A DNA stretch of 64,000 nt from Schaalia odontolytica (GTDB lineage: Bacteria; Actinomycetota; Actinomycetes; Actinomycetales; Actinomycetaceae), in contig NZ_CP102197.1 of assembly GCF_024584435.1 (NCBI RefSeq), forward strand, positions 1,240,001 through 1,304,000, written 5' to 3'. The first letter of the stretch is position 1; every line of letters starts with the position of its first letter. The notes beneath the pieces were generated by a model. It was given only the letters and a program-made list of their open reading frames with translations, was not told the origin of the DNA and searched no databases. Below, in pieces: positions 1 to 7,416 of the stretch. The position numbers were made by a program, and so were the translations under genes.

Positions 1-2
1 CC

Positions 3-461
3 CAAGGCTGGGTCTACCTGTGCGCCGTGCGCGATGCGCACTCGCGCCGAGTCCTGGGATACGCCATGGGCGAGCAGCAAAGCACCGACCTGGTCATCAC
101 CGCGCTCGACATGGCCGCCCCCACCCGTGGCAGCTTCCCCGCAGGGGTCGTGCTCCACGCTGATCGGGGAACACAGTTCACCTCCCAGAAGCTGGCCGCC
201 TACATGCGCGCCGTGCAAGGAACCGTGTCGATGGGGCAGGCCGGAGTGTGCTGGGATAACGCCATGGCCGAATCCTTGTGGGCCACCCTCAAAACCGAGT
301 ACTACTACCGACGTGCCTTCACCACCCGCGACCAGATCTACACCGGGGTCGCCACCTGGATCGAAGACTTCTACAACCACCGCCGCATCCACACCAGCCT
401 CGGCGGCAAATCCCCCATCGAATACGAACGACACCAAGCGGCCTGGACAACAGCCGCATAA
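3..461 (+). CDS. IS3-family transposase OrfB, C-terminal part (cut by window edge)
   Basis: This is the 3' part of a DDE integrase-type transposase. The reading frame is already open at base 3, so the true start lies outside the window. The visible part has the rve-fold strand (LCAVRDAHSRRVLGYAM), the second catalytic Asp in HADRGTQFTS, and the catalytic Glu in NAMAESLWATLKTE about 35 residues later. The typical IS3 tail FYNHRRIHTSLGGKSPIEYE follows. The first Asp should be just upstream. The protein ends normally, so this copy may be intact outside the window. No clear right inverted repeat was identified downstream. The family assignment rests on motifs and is secure; the exact IS name is not known. 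Confidence 0.9.
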   Translation, partial: QGWVYLCAVRDAHSRRVLGYAMGEQQSTDLVITALDMAAPTRGSFPAGVVLHADRGTQFTSQKLAAYMRAVQGTVSMGQAGVCWDNAMAESLWATLKTEYYYRRAFTTRDQIYTGVATWIEDFYNHRRIHTSLGGKSPIEYERHQAAWTTAA

Positions 462-673
462 ACAAACCGTCAACAACTTGCGCACAGGCCCAGTCGGGCT
501 AGGGTTTTGAGGCCGAGCCAGGAGAAGAAGCCCATGAAAGTCACCCACTTTCTGGTGTGAGGAGGGACATATTTGTCTTATGTGTCCTGGTTTACTTTGA
601 CAGCTGTTTTGGGGACCTAACCTGGAGTCAGGCTTGAGAGTCAAGTCGATAAAACTAGTGAAGGAGTTCAATC
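462..673. other. Intergenic: IS3 downstream flank and upstream region of the membrane protein/Crp module
   Basis: There is no gene here. TTGACA at 597-602 is a good -35 box; the only -10-like sequence at a usable distance is TAACCT at 618-623 (15-bp spacer), which is weak. A strong ribosome binding site (AAGGAG, 660-665) precedes the ATG at 674. The sequence is clearly less GC-rich than the core genome, as are the two genes that follow, which fits acquisition by transfer. Confidence 0.5.
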
Positions 674-1132
674 ATGAACGTAGAAGCTTCGTGCCAGATT
701 GGTGTGAAAGGAACTGTAGTCCAACGCCTGTTGGCGGGGGCAATCGGAGGTCTGGCCGGTGGCATGGTCTTTGGAATGATGATGTGGAAGATGGGGATGC
801 TGACCATGATCGGATCCATGATGGGGGTGGAGTCCGCGCTAGTTGGTTTTGGCATTCATATGATGATTTCGGTGATATTCGGGCTGCTTGCCGGGATTTT
901 ACTGAAATTTATGCCTTCCTGCCCCGGGCAGGGGATGCTGTTCGCCGTCGTTTTCGGTGTGGCCTTGTGGGTGATGGGCCCGCTGGTGGCTATGCCACTG
1001 ATGATGGGCGGTGCCGTCTTCCAAATCACCCAAGCTTCGATGATGTCCTTGATGGGGCATGTCATCTACGCCCTAGTGACGCTTTTCGTAGCGAAGGCTC
1101 TTCTTCCTCGTTTTGCAGGCAAACGGGCATGA
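674..1132 (+). CDS. Met/Gly-rich four-helix membrane protein of unknown function
   Basis: A 152-residue protein with about four predicted transmembrane helices. They are unusually rich in Met and Gly (for example GGMVFGMMMWKMGMLTMIG and PLMMGGAVF), with a helix pair in each half. I recognise the general look of a widespread small membrane family but cannot name a function. Met clusters in membrane segments can bind soft metals, which is only a suggestion here. The start is set by AAGGAG eight bases upstream of the ATG. The stop codon overlaps the ATG of the downstream Crp/Fnr regulator, so the two are almost certainly cotranscribed and translationally coupled. Base composition is less GC-rich than the core genome, and IS remnants lie on both sides. 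Confidence 0.75.
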   Translation: MNVEASCQIGVKGTVVQRLLAGAIGGLAGGMVFGMMMWKMGMLTMIGSMMGVESALVGFGIHMMISVIFGLLAGILLKFMPSCPGQGMLFAVVFGVALWVMGPLVAMPLMMGGAVFQITQASMMSLMGHVIYALVTLFVAKALLPRFAGKRA

Positions 1133-1890
1133 CCTACTCTTGTAGTGTGAGCATCTCGGAAAACATGGAAAAGAATCTAGGAGGCCAGCCGTCACTTAAC
1201 CCGAGGCACATGGCAGAGCAAGTACAGCCGTGTCTGCGGGAGGTGGAGTTGTTTGAACAGATTCCTCCTGCAGAGTTAGCTGGCCTTAACCAGATGCTCC
1301 CATTCAAGACCTTCGCTTCGGGGGACATGATTTACGACCCGCTACGCCCTTCTCAAGTGCTGTTCATCGTAAAAAGCGGCCGGGTTCGTTTGTTTCAGAC
1401 CAGCCCCAACGGCAAAACCTTCACACTGGCGATTTATGAGCCTGGTGACGTGTTCGGAAACATGTCGATTGTCGGCCAACACATGGGTGCAAGCTACGCA
1501 GAAGCCTTAGAAGACAGCAGCATATGCCAGCTAACACATGAGCAGGTTGAAACCTATTTCCTTGCCGACCCGCGTATTTCTCAGCAGGTCACCGCCATCC
1601 TCGCTAGGCGTGTAAAGGAACTGGAAACTCGCCTCAGCGATTTAGCGCTGCGCCCCCTTCCCCAACGGATGGCATCTTTGCTGCTGTCTATCGCGCGGCC
1701 CTCCCACTTGCCCTGGAAACATGATCTGATTGTTCCCATGACCCACGAGCAGCTCGCCAATGTCGCGGGTTCCACCCGGGAAGCAGTCAGTAAGGCCCTG
1801 GCAGATCTGGCCAAACAGGGCATGATCATCCAAAAACGCGGATCGATCATTCTGACCGACCCGCAACAACTAGAAAGAACTCTTACATGA
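1129..1890 (+). CDS. Crp/Fnr-family transcriptional regulator
   Basis: A cyclic-nucleotide-binding beta-roll domain (roughly residues 40-150) is followed by a dimer helix and a winged helix-turn-helix. The recognition region is MTHEQLANVAGSTREAVSKA near the C-terminus. I chose the ATG at 1129 because it forms an ATGA overlap with the membrane protein upstream. ATG at 1165 or 1210 would give the more usual Crp length, and no start has a strong Shine-Dalgarno. Cysteines are few and not arranged as the FNR 4Fe-4S set. The arginine/glutamate pair typical of cAMP pockets is not obvious, so the ligand is unknown. It probably regulates itself and the membrane protein. Confidence 0.88.
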   Translation: MTYSCSVSISENMEKNLGGQPSLNPRHMAEQVQPCLREVELFEQIPPAELAGLNQMLPFKTFASGDMIYDPLRPSQVLFIVKSGRVRLFQTSPNGKTFTLAIYEPGDVFGNMSIVGQHMGASYAEALEDSSICQLTHEQVETYFLADPRISQQVTAILARRVKELETRLSDLALRPLPQRMASLLLSIARPSHLPWKHDLIVPMTHEQLANVAGSTREAVSKALADLAKQGMIIQKRGSIILTDPQQLERTLT

Positions 1891-1916
1891 GTAGCCAACA
1901 ATTACTTAGGTTTATA

Positions 1917-1979
1917 GGCTCTTCCGAGTTGAGTGTGGGTGAGTGGGTGTTGGTCGGGGGTTGCGGGTAGGGGTCGAGG
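1917..1979 (+). repeat. ISL3-type left end, copy 1 (63-bp direct repeat)
   Basis: It starts with GGCTCTTCCGAGTTGAGTG, the kind of end seen in ISL3 elements. It is repeated at 3122-3184 in the same orientation with four mismatches by eye. Copy 1 lies just upstream of the wrecked ISL3 transposase. It is followed by a 12-bp inverted repeat (CGAGGTCCTTGA ... TCAAGGACCTCG) before the first transposase codons. Confidence 0.75.
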
Positions 1980-1998
1980 TCCTTGATGATGAGCGGAC

Positions 1999-3121
1999 TT
2001 GTACCCCCGCTGTCGTCAAGGACCTCGGGCGGTGTCTCACCCTACCTGCTGCTGCTCCGTGTCGCTTGATCGTTGTGATCGGTGTGATCTGCTCGTCGAC
2101 TTGGAGGGCTTCCATCTGATGGGCGTGGCTCGCACCACAGATGCTCTGGTGCTCGATGTTGAGTCGTGCAACCAGCTGGTTGGCTGCCCGGGTTGTGGGG
2201 TGATCGCTCAAGGTCACGGGCGTGTGGTGGTGGAGGTGATCGACGCGCCTTGGGCCGGGGTCCCTGTGCGGATCTGGTGGCACAATACGGCGCTGGATGT
2301 GCCGCGAACGCACCTGCCGGATCGTGACTTTCATTGAGCAGAACCACTCGGTGTGTGCTCCCCGGGCGCGTCTGGGTGTGCGGGCGATCCGCTGGGCGAT
2401 CCGACAGTTGCGCGTCGAGGGAGCCACTATCGTGGGGCTGGCCCGCCAGTGAGGAACCACGTGGAATACCGTGTGGTCCCATATCAAGCCGTGTCTGCAC
2501 GGCCGCATCTGAACCCCGCCCGCTTCGCAGGGGTTCAGGTGCTGGGGGTTGATGAGCACGTGTGGCACCACCAAGACCGACGCCGCCGGGGCCCACGAGA
2601 TCACTGGCATCGTGGACCTGACTCGCGGGAAGGATCATCCCACGGCCCGCTTGAGTGGACCTGGTGCCGGGCAGGTCTGGCACCGTGTACAAGAACTGGC
2701 TGGCCGAGCGCGGCGAAGACTTCCGTGCGGGGGTGCGAATCGCGACGCTGGATCCCCTTCCAAGGGGCAGCAAGAACGCCATCGCTTGGCCTGCTCCAAG
2801 GACGCCACCAGCGTGCCAGGCGCCTGTCACATCGTCACACTCGCCGGTGATGCCCCAGGTGAGGTGCGCCGCCGCGTCCAGCAAGACACGACCGGACACC
2901 GTGGACGCACAGGCGATCCCCTCTACCAAATCCGGCTTCTCCTGCGCGCCTCGCGTGATCGGCTCACGAAGCGTCAACAAGAACGACTCCGTGAGGCCTT
3001 CACGGCAGATGAGGCGCATATCAGTGTCGAAGTCGCCTACCGCTGCGCCCAGCAAGTCCGAGACGTCTTCCACCAAGCCACACCCGCCCACGGCCGACGC
3101 CTGGCCGCACACCTCATTAAG
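1999..3121 (+). pseudogene. ISL3-family transposase, multiply frameshifted and truncated
   Basis: Homology to ISL3 transposases is readable only by switching frames. The order is: N-terminal zinc-binding part (DRCDLLVDLEGFHLMGV, CPGCGVIAQGHGRV); then CAPRARLGVRAIRWAIRQLR; then RFAGVQVLGVDEHVWHH with the catalytic Asp; then EITGIVDLTRGKDHPTARL; then the GRSGTVYKNWLAERGEDF block; and finally VSVEVAYRCAQQVRDVFHQ-like sequence. That needs at least five frame changes. The coding homology stops at RRLAAHLI, immediately before a second copy of the element's left end, so the catalytic Glu region is missing. This is a dead element. Confidence 0.85.
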
Positions 3122-3184
3122 GGCTCTTCCGAGTTGAGTGTGGGTGACCGGGTGTTGGTCGGGGGTTGCGGGTAGAGGTCAAGG
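3122..3184 (+). repeat. ISL3-type left end, copy 2 (63-bp direct repeat)
   Basis: Near-identical to 1917-1979 and in the same orientation, so it is not the right inverted repeat of the first element. It abruptly ends the transposase homology and then runs straight into a serine recombinase tail. The best reading is a second ISL3 copy of which only the left end survives. Confidence 0.7.
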
Positions 3185-3194
3185 GACTTGGCGA

Positions 3195-3762
3195 GGCAGT
3201 AAATCATGGCCATTCGGGGGTTGGAGGAGCCGGTTTCACCCCTCCGGCCCGATGCACGACCCCGCACGTCAGCAAAGAGCAGGTCACGGCAGCGTTCCTC
3301 GACGCCGTCCACCACCTCCTCGCCAGCCGGGACCAGGTCGACGAGCTGGTCGACCAGGCGGTGCGTGCCGAACTCGACACCACCGACCTACATATCGAAG
3401 CCGACCAGCTCTTCGCCCGCATGGGTGCTGCCGCCGAGACGATTGACCAGTTGATCGCCCGCAACGCCCGCGTCGCCCACGACCAAGCCGAATACCAGCG
3501 CCGCTTCGACAAACTCACCAGTGAACACGCCACCCTCCTAGAGGAGTACCGCCGGCTCCTCGACCAGATCAGCGACCTCGACAACCGGCAAGCCGCCTAC
3601 CGCTACTACAAGAAACAACTCGCCACCCTCGATCCGGCCAGCATCGAGTTCACCCCATACCTATGGCACACCCTCGTCAACCACGCCGAAGTCAACGTCG
3701 ACGCCACCATCACGTTCACGTTCAGGGATGGAAGGTCGCAGGCGATCTCACTCAAGAAGTGA
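3195..3762 (+). pseudogene. Large serine recombinase, C-terminal remnant
   Basis: The frame reads a recombinase zinc-ribbon/coiled-coil tail: RCTTPHVSKEQVTAAFLDAV, then a long helical stretch rich in Glu, Asp and Arg (ELDTTDLHIEADQLFARMG, RYYKKQLATLDPASIEF), then the terminal strand pair VDATITFTFRDGRSQ. These are typical of the C-terminus of large serine integrases or transposon resolvases. The resolvase catalytic domain and the recombinase domain are absent, and the 5' side is replaced by an ISL3 end. It marks an older integrative element at this site. Confidence 0.75.
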
Positions 3763-5512
3763 TCATCTCAGCAATAACTGCGACATCGTGTACAGGGTCT
3801 TGGGCGCCGGGGCATACGGTGATCTCCCGGTAGTTCGGGAGTGCGATGTTCAGCGAAGGGAGTGGGGCTTCACGGAGTCGAACAACAATGAACCCGTCTG
3901 CAAGGAGATCTAAGCTCTTGACGCAATCAACGTCGGCCTTGTCGCGATGCCAGTACGAGCCGTCATATTCGATGGCGAGCTGTTTCCCGGATGGAAGATC
4001 CACGCAAATATCAACAGTCCAGGAAGAGTGAGCCTGGAACTTTGCAGAATGAATGCGGGAACCAGATTTCGCGTTTCCCCAGTGCGCAAGGGCTGCCGAA
4101 TGGTATTCGGTCTCGATCCGAGATTTTCCTGTTTCGATGCACTCCGGGCATTGCGACCCATTGACTCGCGCTGCTGGCATAGCCCGCCACCTGTGAGCCG
4201 GATCGTTTTTGCATACCCAAAGGGGCGGCTCAGCTAGCTGCGAGGTGTTCGGACGGATTTCCCACGGCGAGAGCGGATTGTCTGGTGACCATTCTTCGGC
4301 AACCTCTGGATAATGGTATGCCAGCGAATCAAGGATGGTATGGCACACAGGGCAGCGATACCGCTCATATTTATCGCGTTCTCGGGGAGTGGCTTGGAAC
4401 TCATGTCCGCAGACAGGGTCTCGCCACCAGACAATGCGACGAGACTCGGGAGAGACGTCTGCAAGGCGCAAATTGCCATTCTTGGTGGGGTGCCACTGGC
4501 TGCTGATCTCTGGTGTCAACCTGCTCGCGGAGGGATCAGCTGCCGCAGCATCCGCATTTGCTTTCCTGGTCTTAATTGCCTTGCAAGCAGAACAGCCCCC
4601 AAACAGATAGCTGAGAGGTTGGCGCGTGTTTCGGTGACCAGAAGGACACCGGAATCTATAGCCCGAACACCAGTGGTTCTCGTCGACTCGAACACTCTCA
4701 GGAGGGAGGTCGTCGTCCCAAGCGGCCAGCAGATCGGGTACATCAGCGATAGTCTTACCTGCAAAAGAAGCTCTTTTCTCTTGCCAGGCGACCCGTCGAA
4801 TCTCCTGACATTCAGGGCAGGAGAAATAGTCATTTGTAACATCTAGGATGCGAGCCTTGAACGAATGCCCTTCAGGGCAGGTCCACCATGCTTCTCGGCG
4901 CGCTTTTAATGTAGCTGTGTCCCAGAGGGATTCCGGATTGCGGTCGTGAGCCCACCATTCGACAGCTCGGTTACGGGAGTTCTTGAGGAGGTTAGCACCT
5001 CGGGCCTTATTGGTTCCTGCAGTTGCAGACTTCGGGTTCCGTCGACAGGGACAACCCCAACCAATATCTCCATTGCGTTGCGCCTCGATCCTGCCGCAGA
5101 AATTGCAGCGTGTGGCGTGAGGATCATCCTCCAAGCTGGGATTAGTCAGTGGCCCCAGATATGTGTAGCCATGAGCCTCGGCGTTCTTCTTGACGGAAGA
5201 TATCTCCACGGGCTGATCAGAACAGCCCGACATGGCGCGGGCTCCCTTCGCCCAGGCACGCCAGTAACAAGCTCGGCAAACAAGTTCACCGGCTTGCAAC
5301 CGGTCAAGAACATATTCGAAGCGGTAGTGCCCCTCAAAGCCGCAACGCGAACACCGAGTCAGCAAGTAGGCAGATGCCTTGGTGAACTCTTCAAGCAAGG
5401 TAAGGCCACCCTGAGAGTAAAGCTGATGGAGGTGATCGAGACACCACGTCGGCCGCGTGCGAGTAGTAAACGCTCCGGGTTGGCCGCACCCTTCCACACA
5501 GCAAATCTTCAC
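3752..5512 (-). CDS. Multi-zinc-ribbon protein with C-terminal PD-(D/E)XK/Vsr-like nuclease domain
   Basis: A 586-residue protein from a GTG start with a short GG-rich leader. The N-terminus has Cys/His pairs (CCVEGCGQPG, CSRCGFEG, CRACYW, CNFCGR). At least three zinc-ribbon repeats of the treble-clef type follow: WWTCPEGHSFKARILD...CPEC, FRCPSGH...CSAC, WWRDPVCGHEFQATP...CPVC, and WVCKNDPAHRWRAMP...CPEC. The last 100 residues contain LPSGKQLAIEYDGSYWH then FIVVRLRE, matching the core of Vsr/DUF559-type endonuclease folds (E-x-D ... WH). Architecture and location beside McrBC and a broken type I methylase suggest a phage-defence nuclease; that role is inferred. Its GC content is lower than that of the core genes. 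Its 3' end overlaps the convergent recombinase remnant by about 11 bases. Confidence 0.8.
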   Translation of the reverse strand: MKICCVEGCGQPGAFTTRTRPTWCLDHLHQLYSQGGLTLLEEFTKASAYLLTRCSRCGFEGHYRFEYVLDRLQAGELVCRACYWRAWAKGARAMSGCSDQPVEISSVKKNAEAHGYTYLGPLTNPSLEDDPHATRCNFCGRIEAQRNGDIGWGCPCRRNPKSATAGTNKARGANLLKNSRNRAVEWWAHDRNPESLWDTATLKARREAWWTCPEGHSFKARILDVTNDYFSCPECQEIRRVAWQEKRASFAGKTIADVPDLLAAWDDDLPPESVRVDENHWCSGYRFRCPSGHRNTRQPLSYLFGGCSACKAIKTRKANADAAAADPSASRLTPEISSQWHPTKNGNLRLADVSPESRRIVWWRDPVCGHEFQATPRERDKYERYRCPVCHTILDSLAYHYPEVAEEWSPDNPLSPWEIRPNTSQLAEPPLWVCKNDPAHRWRAMPAARVNGSQCPECIETGKSRIETEYHSAALAHWGNAKSGSRIHSAKFQAHSSWTVDICVDLPSGKQLAIEYDGSYWHRDKADVDCVKSLDLLADGFIVVRLREAPLPSLNIALPNYREITVCPGAQDPVHDVAVIAEMITS

Positions 5513-5564
5513 CCTAGTACCTCATTTTCCCTGAACTCAACCAATGGCCTCCCATTTGAACCAC

Positions 5565-6269
5565 TCACGCCGCGAGCGCGACCGTGCCGCCATTTTGTAT
5601 CCAAGTCGGACTGAAAGCTTCATAGATCGAGCGCAGCACGTCCTCCCCCGCGAGCGACTCCGCATCGGCAGCGAAAAGCACGTCAACCATCAGCTTGATC
5701 GCATCACGCGGCGTATAGAAAGCACCCGCAGCCTTCCCCTTTTTATCGAAGGCCCGATACATGACATCCTCGAAGATGTCACCCATCATCGAGTCCTCAA
5801 CGCTCGTCGATCCCAGCGACAGCGTCGAGAAGTGCTTAACCACTGCAAGCAGGCGATTCGCCGCACTCAGCTTTTCGACCAAGTTCGGAAACTCGAACGC
5901 GGTCCAGATATCCGCGATGTTGTGCGAGAAACCGTTGACGTAGCTGAGCACCGCCTTGTCCACGTTATCGTCCACTGACGCAATGTGCGCCAGATTCAAC
6001 GGGGAGACGTTATAGAAACTCAAGCCAAAACGCTCAGCGACCGCGATATCGATCAGGATCGGCGGCATCCCGCTACGTGCCTCGACGAACTCAATGACGT
6101 CTTCCTTCGTGTCCTCTAACAGACACTCGAGACGACGCAGGACCGTGAACGGCAAGATGTAATCACCGTACTCCTGCAGTTCGACGACGTTGCGCAGGTA
6201 CTTGTCAGCCGTGTCCCACACGATCCGGGCGGTGGTGGATGCCGCCGCGCGCGCTGCCTCGTTTGTCAT
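5565..6269 (-). pseudogene. Type I restriction-modification methyltransferase (HsdM), N-terminal fragment
   Basis: The HsdM N-terminal helical domain is clear (VWDTADKYLRNVVELQEYGDY, ILPFTVLRRLECLLEDT), and the start of the methylase domain is present (AAGAFYTPRDAIKLMVDVLF). The frame departs from the family at VLRSIYEAFSP, where DPTAGTGG should follow. The S-adenosylmethionine loop and the catalytic NPPF motif are therefore missing, and so are hsdS and hsdR. The start is the ATG at 6269 with AAAGGAG eight bases upstream, not the longer frame. About 235 residues remain of the usual roughly 500. It lies 91 bases downstream of mcrC on the same strand. Confidence 0.85.
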
Positions 6270-6360
6270 GCCTTTTACTCCTTTGTCCCGACGGTTTTGC
6301 CAAGACATGCGGATGCCCCATCAACGTACCTGTGCCATTGGATACCCATAGACACCCATC

Positions 6361-7416
6361 CTACGGCCCTACCCCTGACGGAGCAGTCACCAAAGCCACG
6401 ATCCCGTCCAGCTGCGCACGAATCTCCTCGAAGGGGCAGTCCAGGTCGAGCGTCGTTGCACTGATGCGGTTGCCGCTCATGCGGTAGGTGGCGTCGGGTT
6501 GGATGTCCTCGTCGGTGGCGGCGTAGAGGAGCATGCCCGAGACCTCGACGCTCTCCCCCGCGCGCTCGAAGGCGATCTGCTTGTTCTTCACGTACGTGAA
6601 GATCTGGTACAGGTTCCCCGAATGCACCGTCCTTTTCTCGAAGTTGCTCTGCATCGTGGACGCGTAGTACTTCGCGTCAATGATGAGCACGCGACCGCGA
6701 GCGCTCAGGGTGATGTCGCTGCGCATCGCGGGCAGGCCGTCACCGAAGCCGTCGTCCAGAGCCCAATCGACAAAGGACGCGCTGGCGTGAAGGTGCGGCT
6801 GCTCCCTGCGGTAGTACTCGAGGATGAACTTCTCATACAGGCGACTCATGCGCTGCTCGTCGAAGAAATCCATCATACGAGTGGTGCCGTCGCTCTGGGT
6901 TTGAAGCAGTCCTGTAACGACGAGCCAACACACCGCCATCAGCATGCGGCACGTGCGGTTGTTACGGTCGTAGCGCATGTTCCAGTTGATCGTGTGCAGG
7001 TCGATGTTGCGCACGTCCGCGAAGAACACCATGAGCTTCTTCAGGCTCTTCTTGCGCGCCCTGGAAATATCCGAGCGCACGAGCAGCGCGACCGTCGCCT
7101 TGATGACGCGATTCATCGTGGTGTCGACCGAGAAGTCATCGTAGGAGCACACGAGCTGGCGGCGTAGGATCGCCTGCGATTTCACGGACTCGGTGACCTC
7201 GATTTTGCCGCGCAGGGAGGAGCACGCCTCGGTCCGGTTCACGTACTCCTGCCCGAGGCCTCGTTTGAGCTGCAGGGAGACGCCACGCTCTAAGATCGCT
7301 GCGCAGAGCTCGGCCGCATTATCGAAGTCCTCCGTGGCCACGGAGCGGTAGCCCTGCTCGGTGAGCGCCGAGAAGGCGTAGGCGAGCATGTGGAAGACGT
7401 TGCGGACGCGAATCAC
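6361..7416 (-). CDS. mcrC: McrC-family restriction cofactor/nuclease subunit
   Basis: About 351 residues. The C-terminal half carries the nuclease-like core of McrC/LlaJI proteins: DITLSARGRVLIIDAKYYA (D...D-A-K) followed by NLYQIFTYVKN. The N-terminal half has the family blocks RNVFHMLAYAFSAL and LRGKIEVTESVKSQ. McrC docks on the McrB GTPase ring and supplies DNA cleavage. I chose the GTG at 7416, which overlaps the mcrB stop by four bases (GTGA). A GTG 30 bases further upstream is also open. It forms the second gene of the mcrBC operon. Confidence 0.9.
   Translation of the reverse strand: MIRVRNVFHMLAYAFSALTEQGYRSVATEDFDNAAELCAAILERGVSLQLKRGLGQEYVNRTEACSSLRGKIEVTESVKSQAILRRQLVCSYDDFSVDTTMNRVIKATVALLVRSDISRARKKSLKKLMVFFADVRNIDLHTINWNMRYDRNNRTCRMLMAVCWLVVTGLLQTQSDGTTRMMDFFDEQRMSRLYEKFILEYYRREQPHLHASASFVDWALDDGFGDGLPAMRSDITLSARGRVLIIDAKYYASTMQSNFEKRTVHSGNLYQIFTYVKNKQIAFERAGESVEVSGMLLYAATDEDIQPDATYRMSGNRISATTLDLDCPFEEIRAQLDGIVALVTAPSGVGP

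Noticed and set aside
634-1128. Long N-terminal extension of the Crp/Fnr frame
   Set aside because: It overlaps the membrane protein gene in another frame; the real regulator begins near 1129-1210.
1129-1890. FNR-type oxygen sensor
   Set aside because: The cysteine set needed for a 4Fe-4S cluster is not present.
3122-3184. Reading the second repeat as the right inverted repeat of the ISL3 element
   Set aside because: It is in direct, not inverted, orientation relative to the left end.
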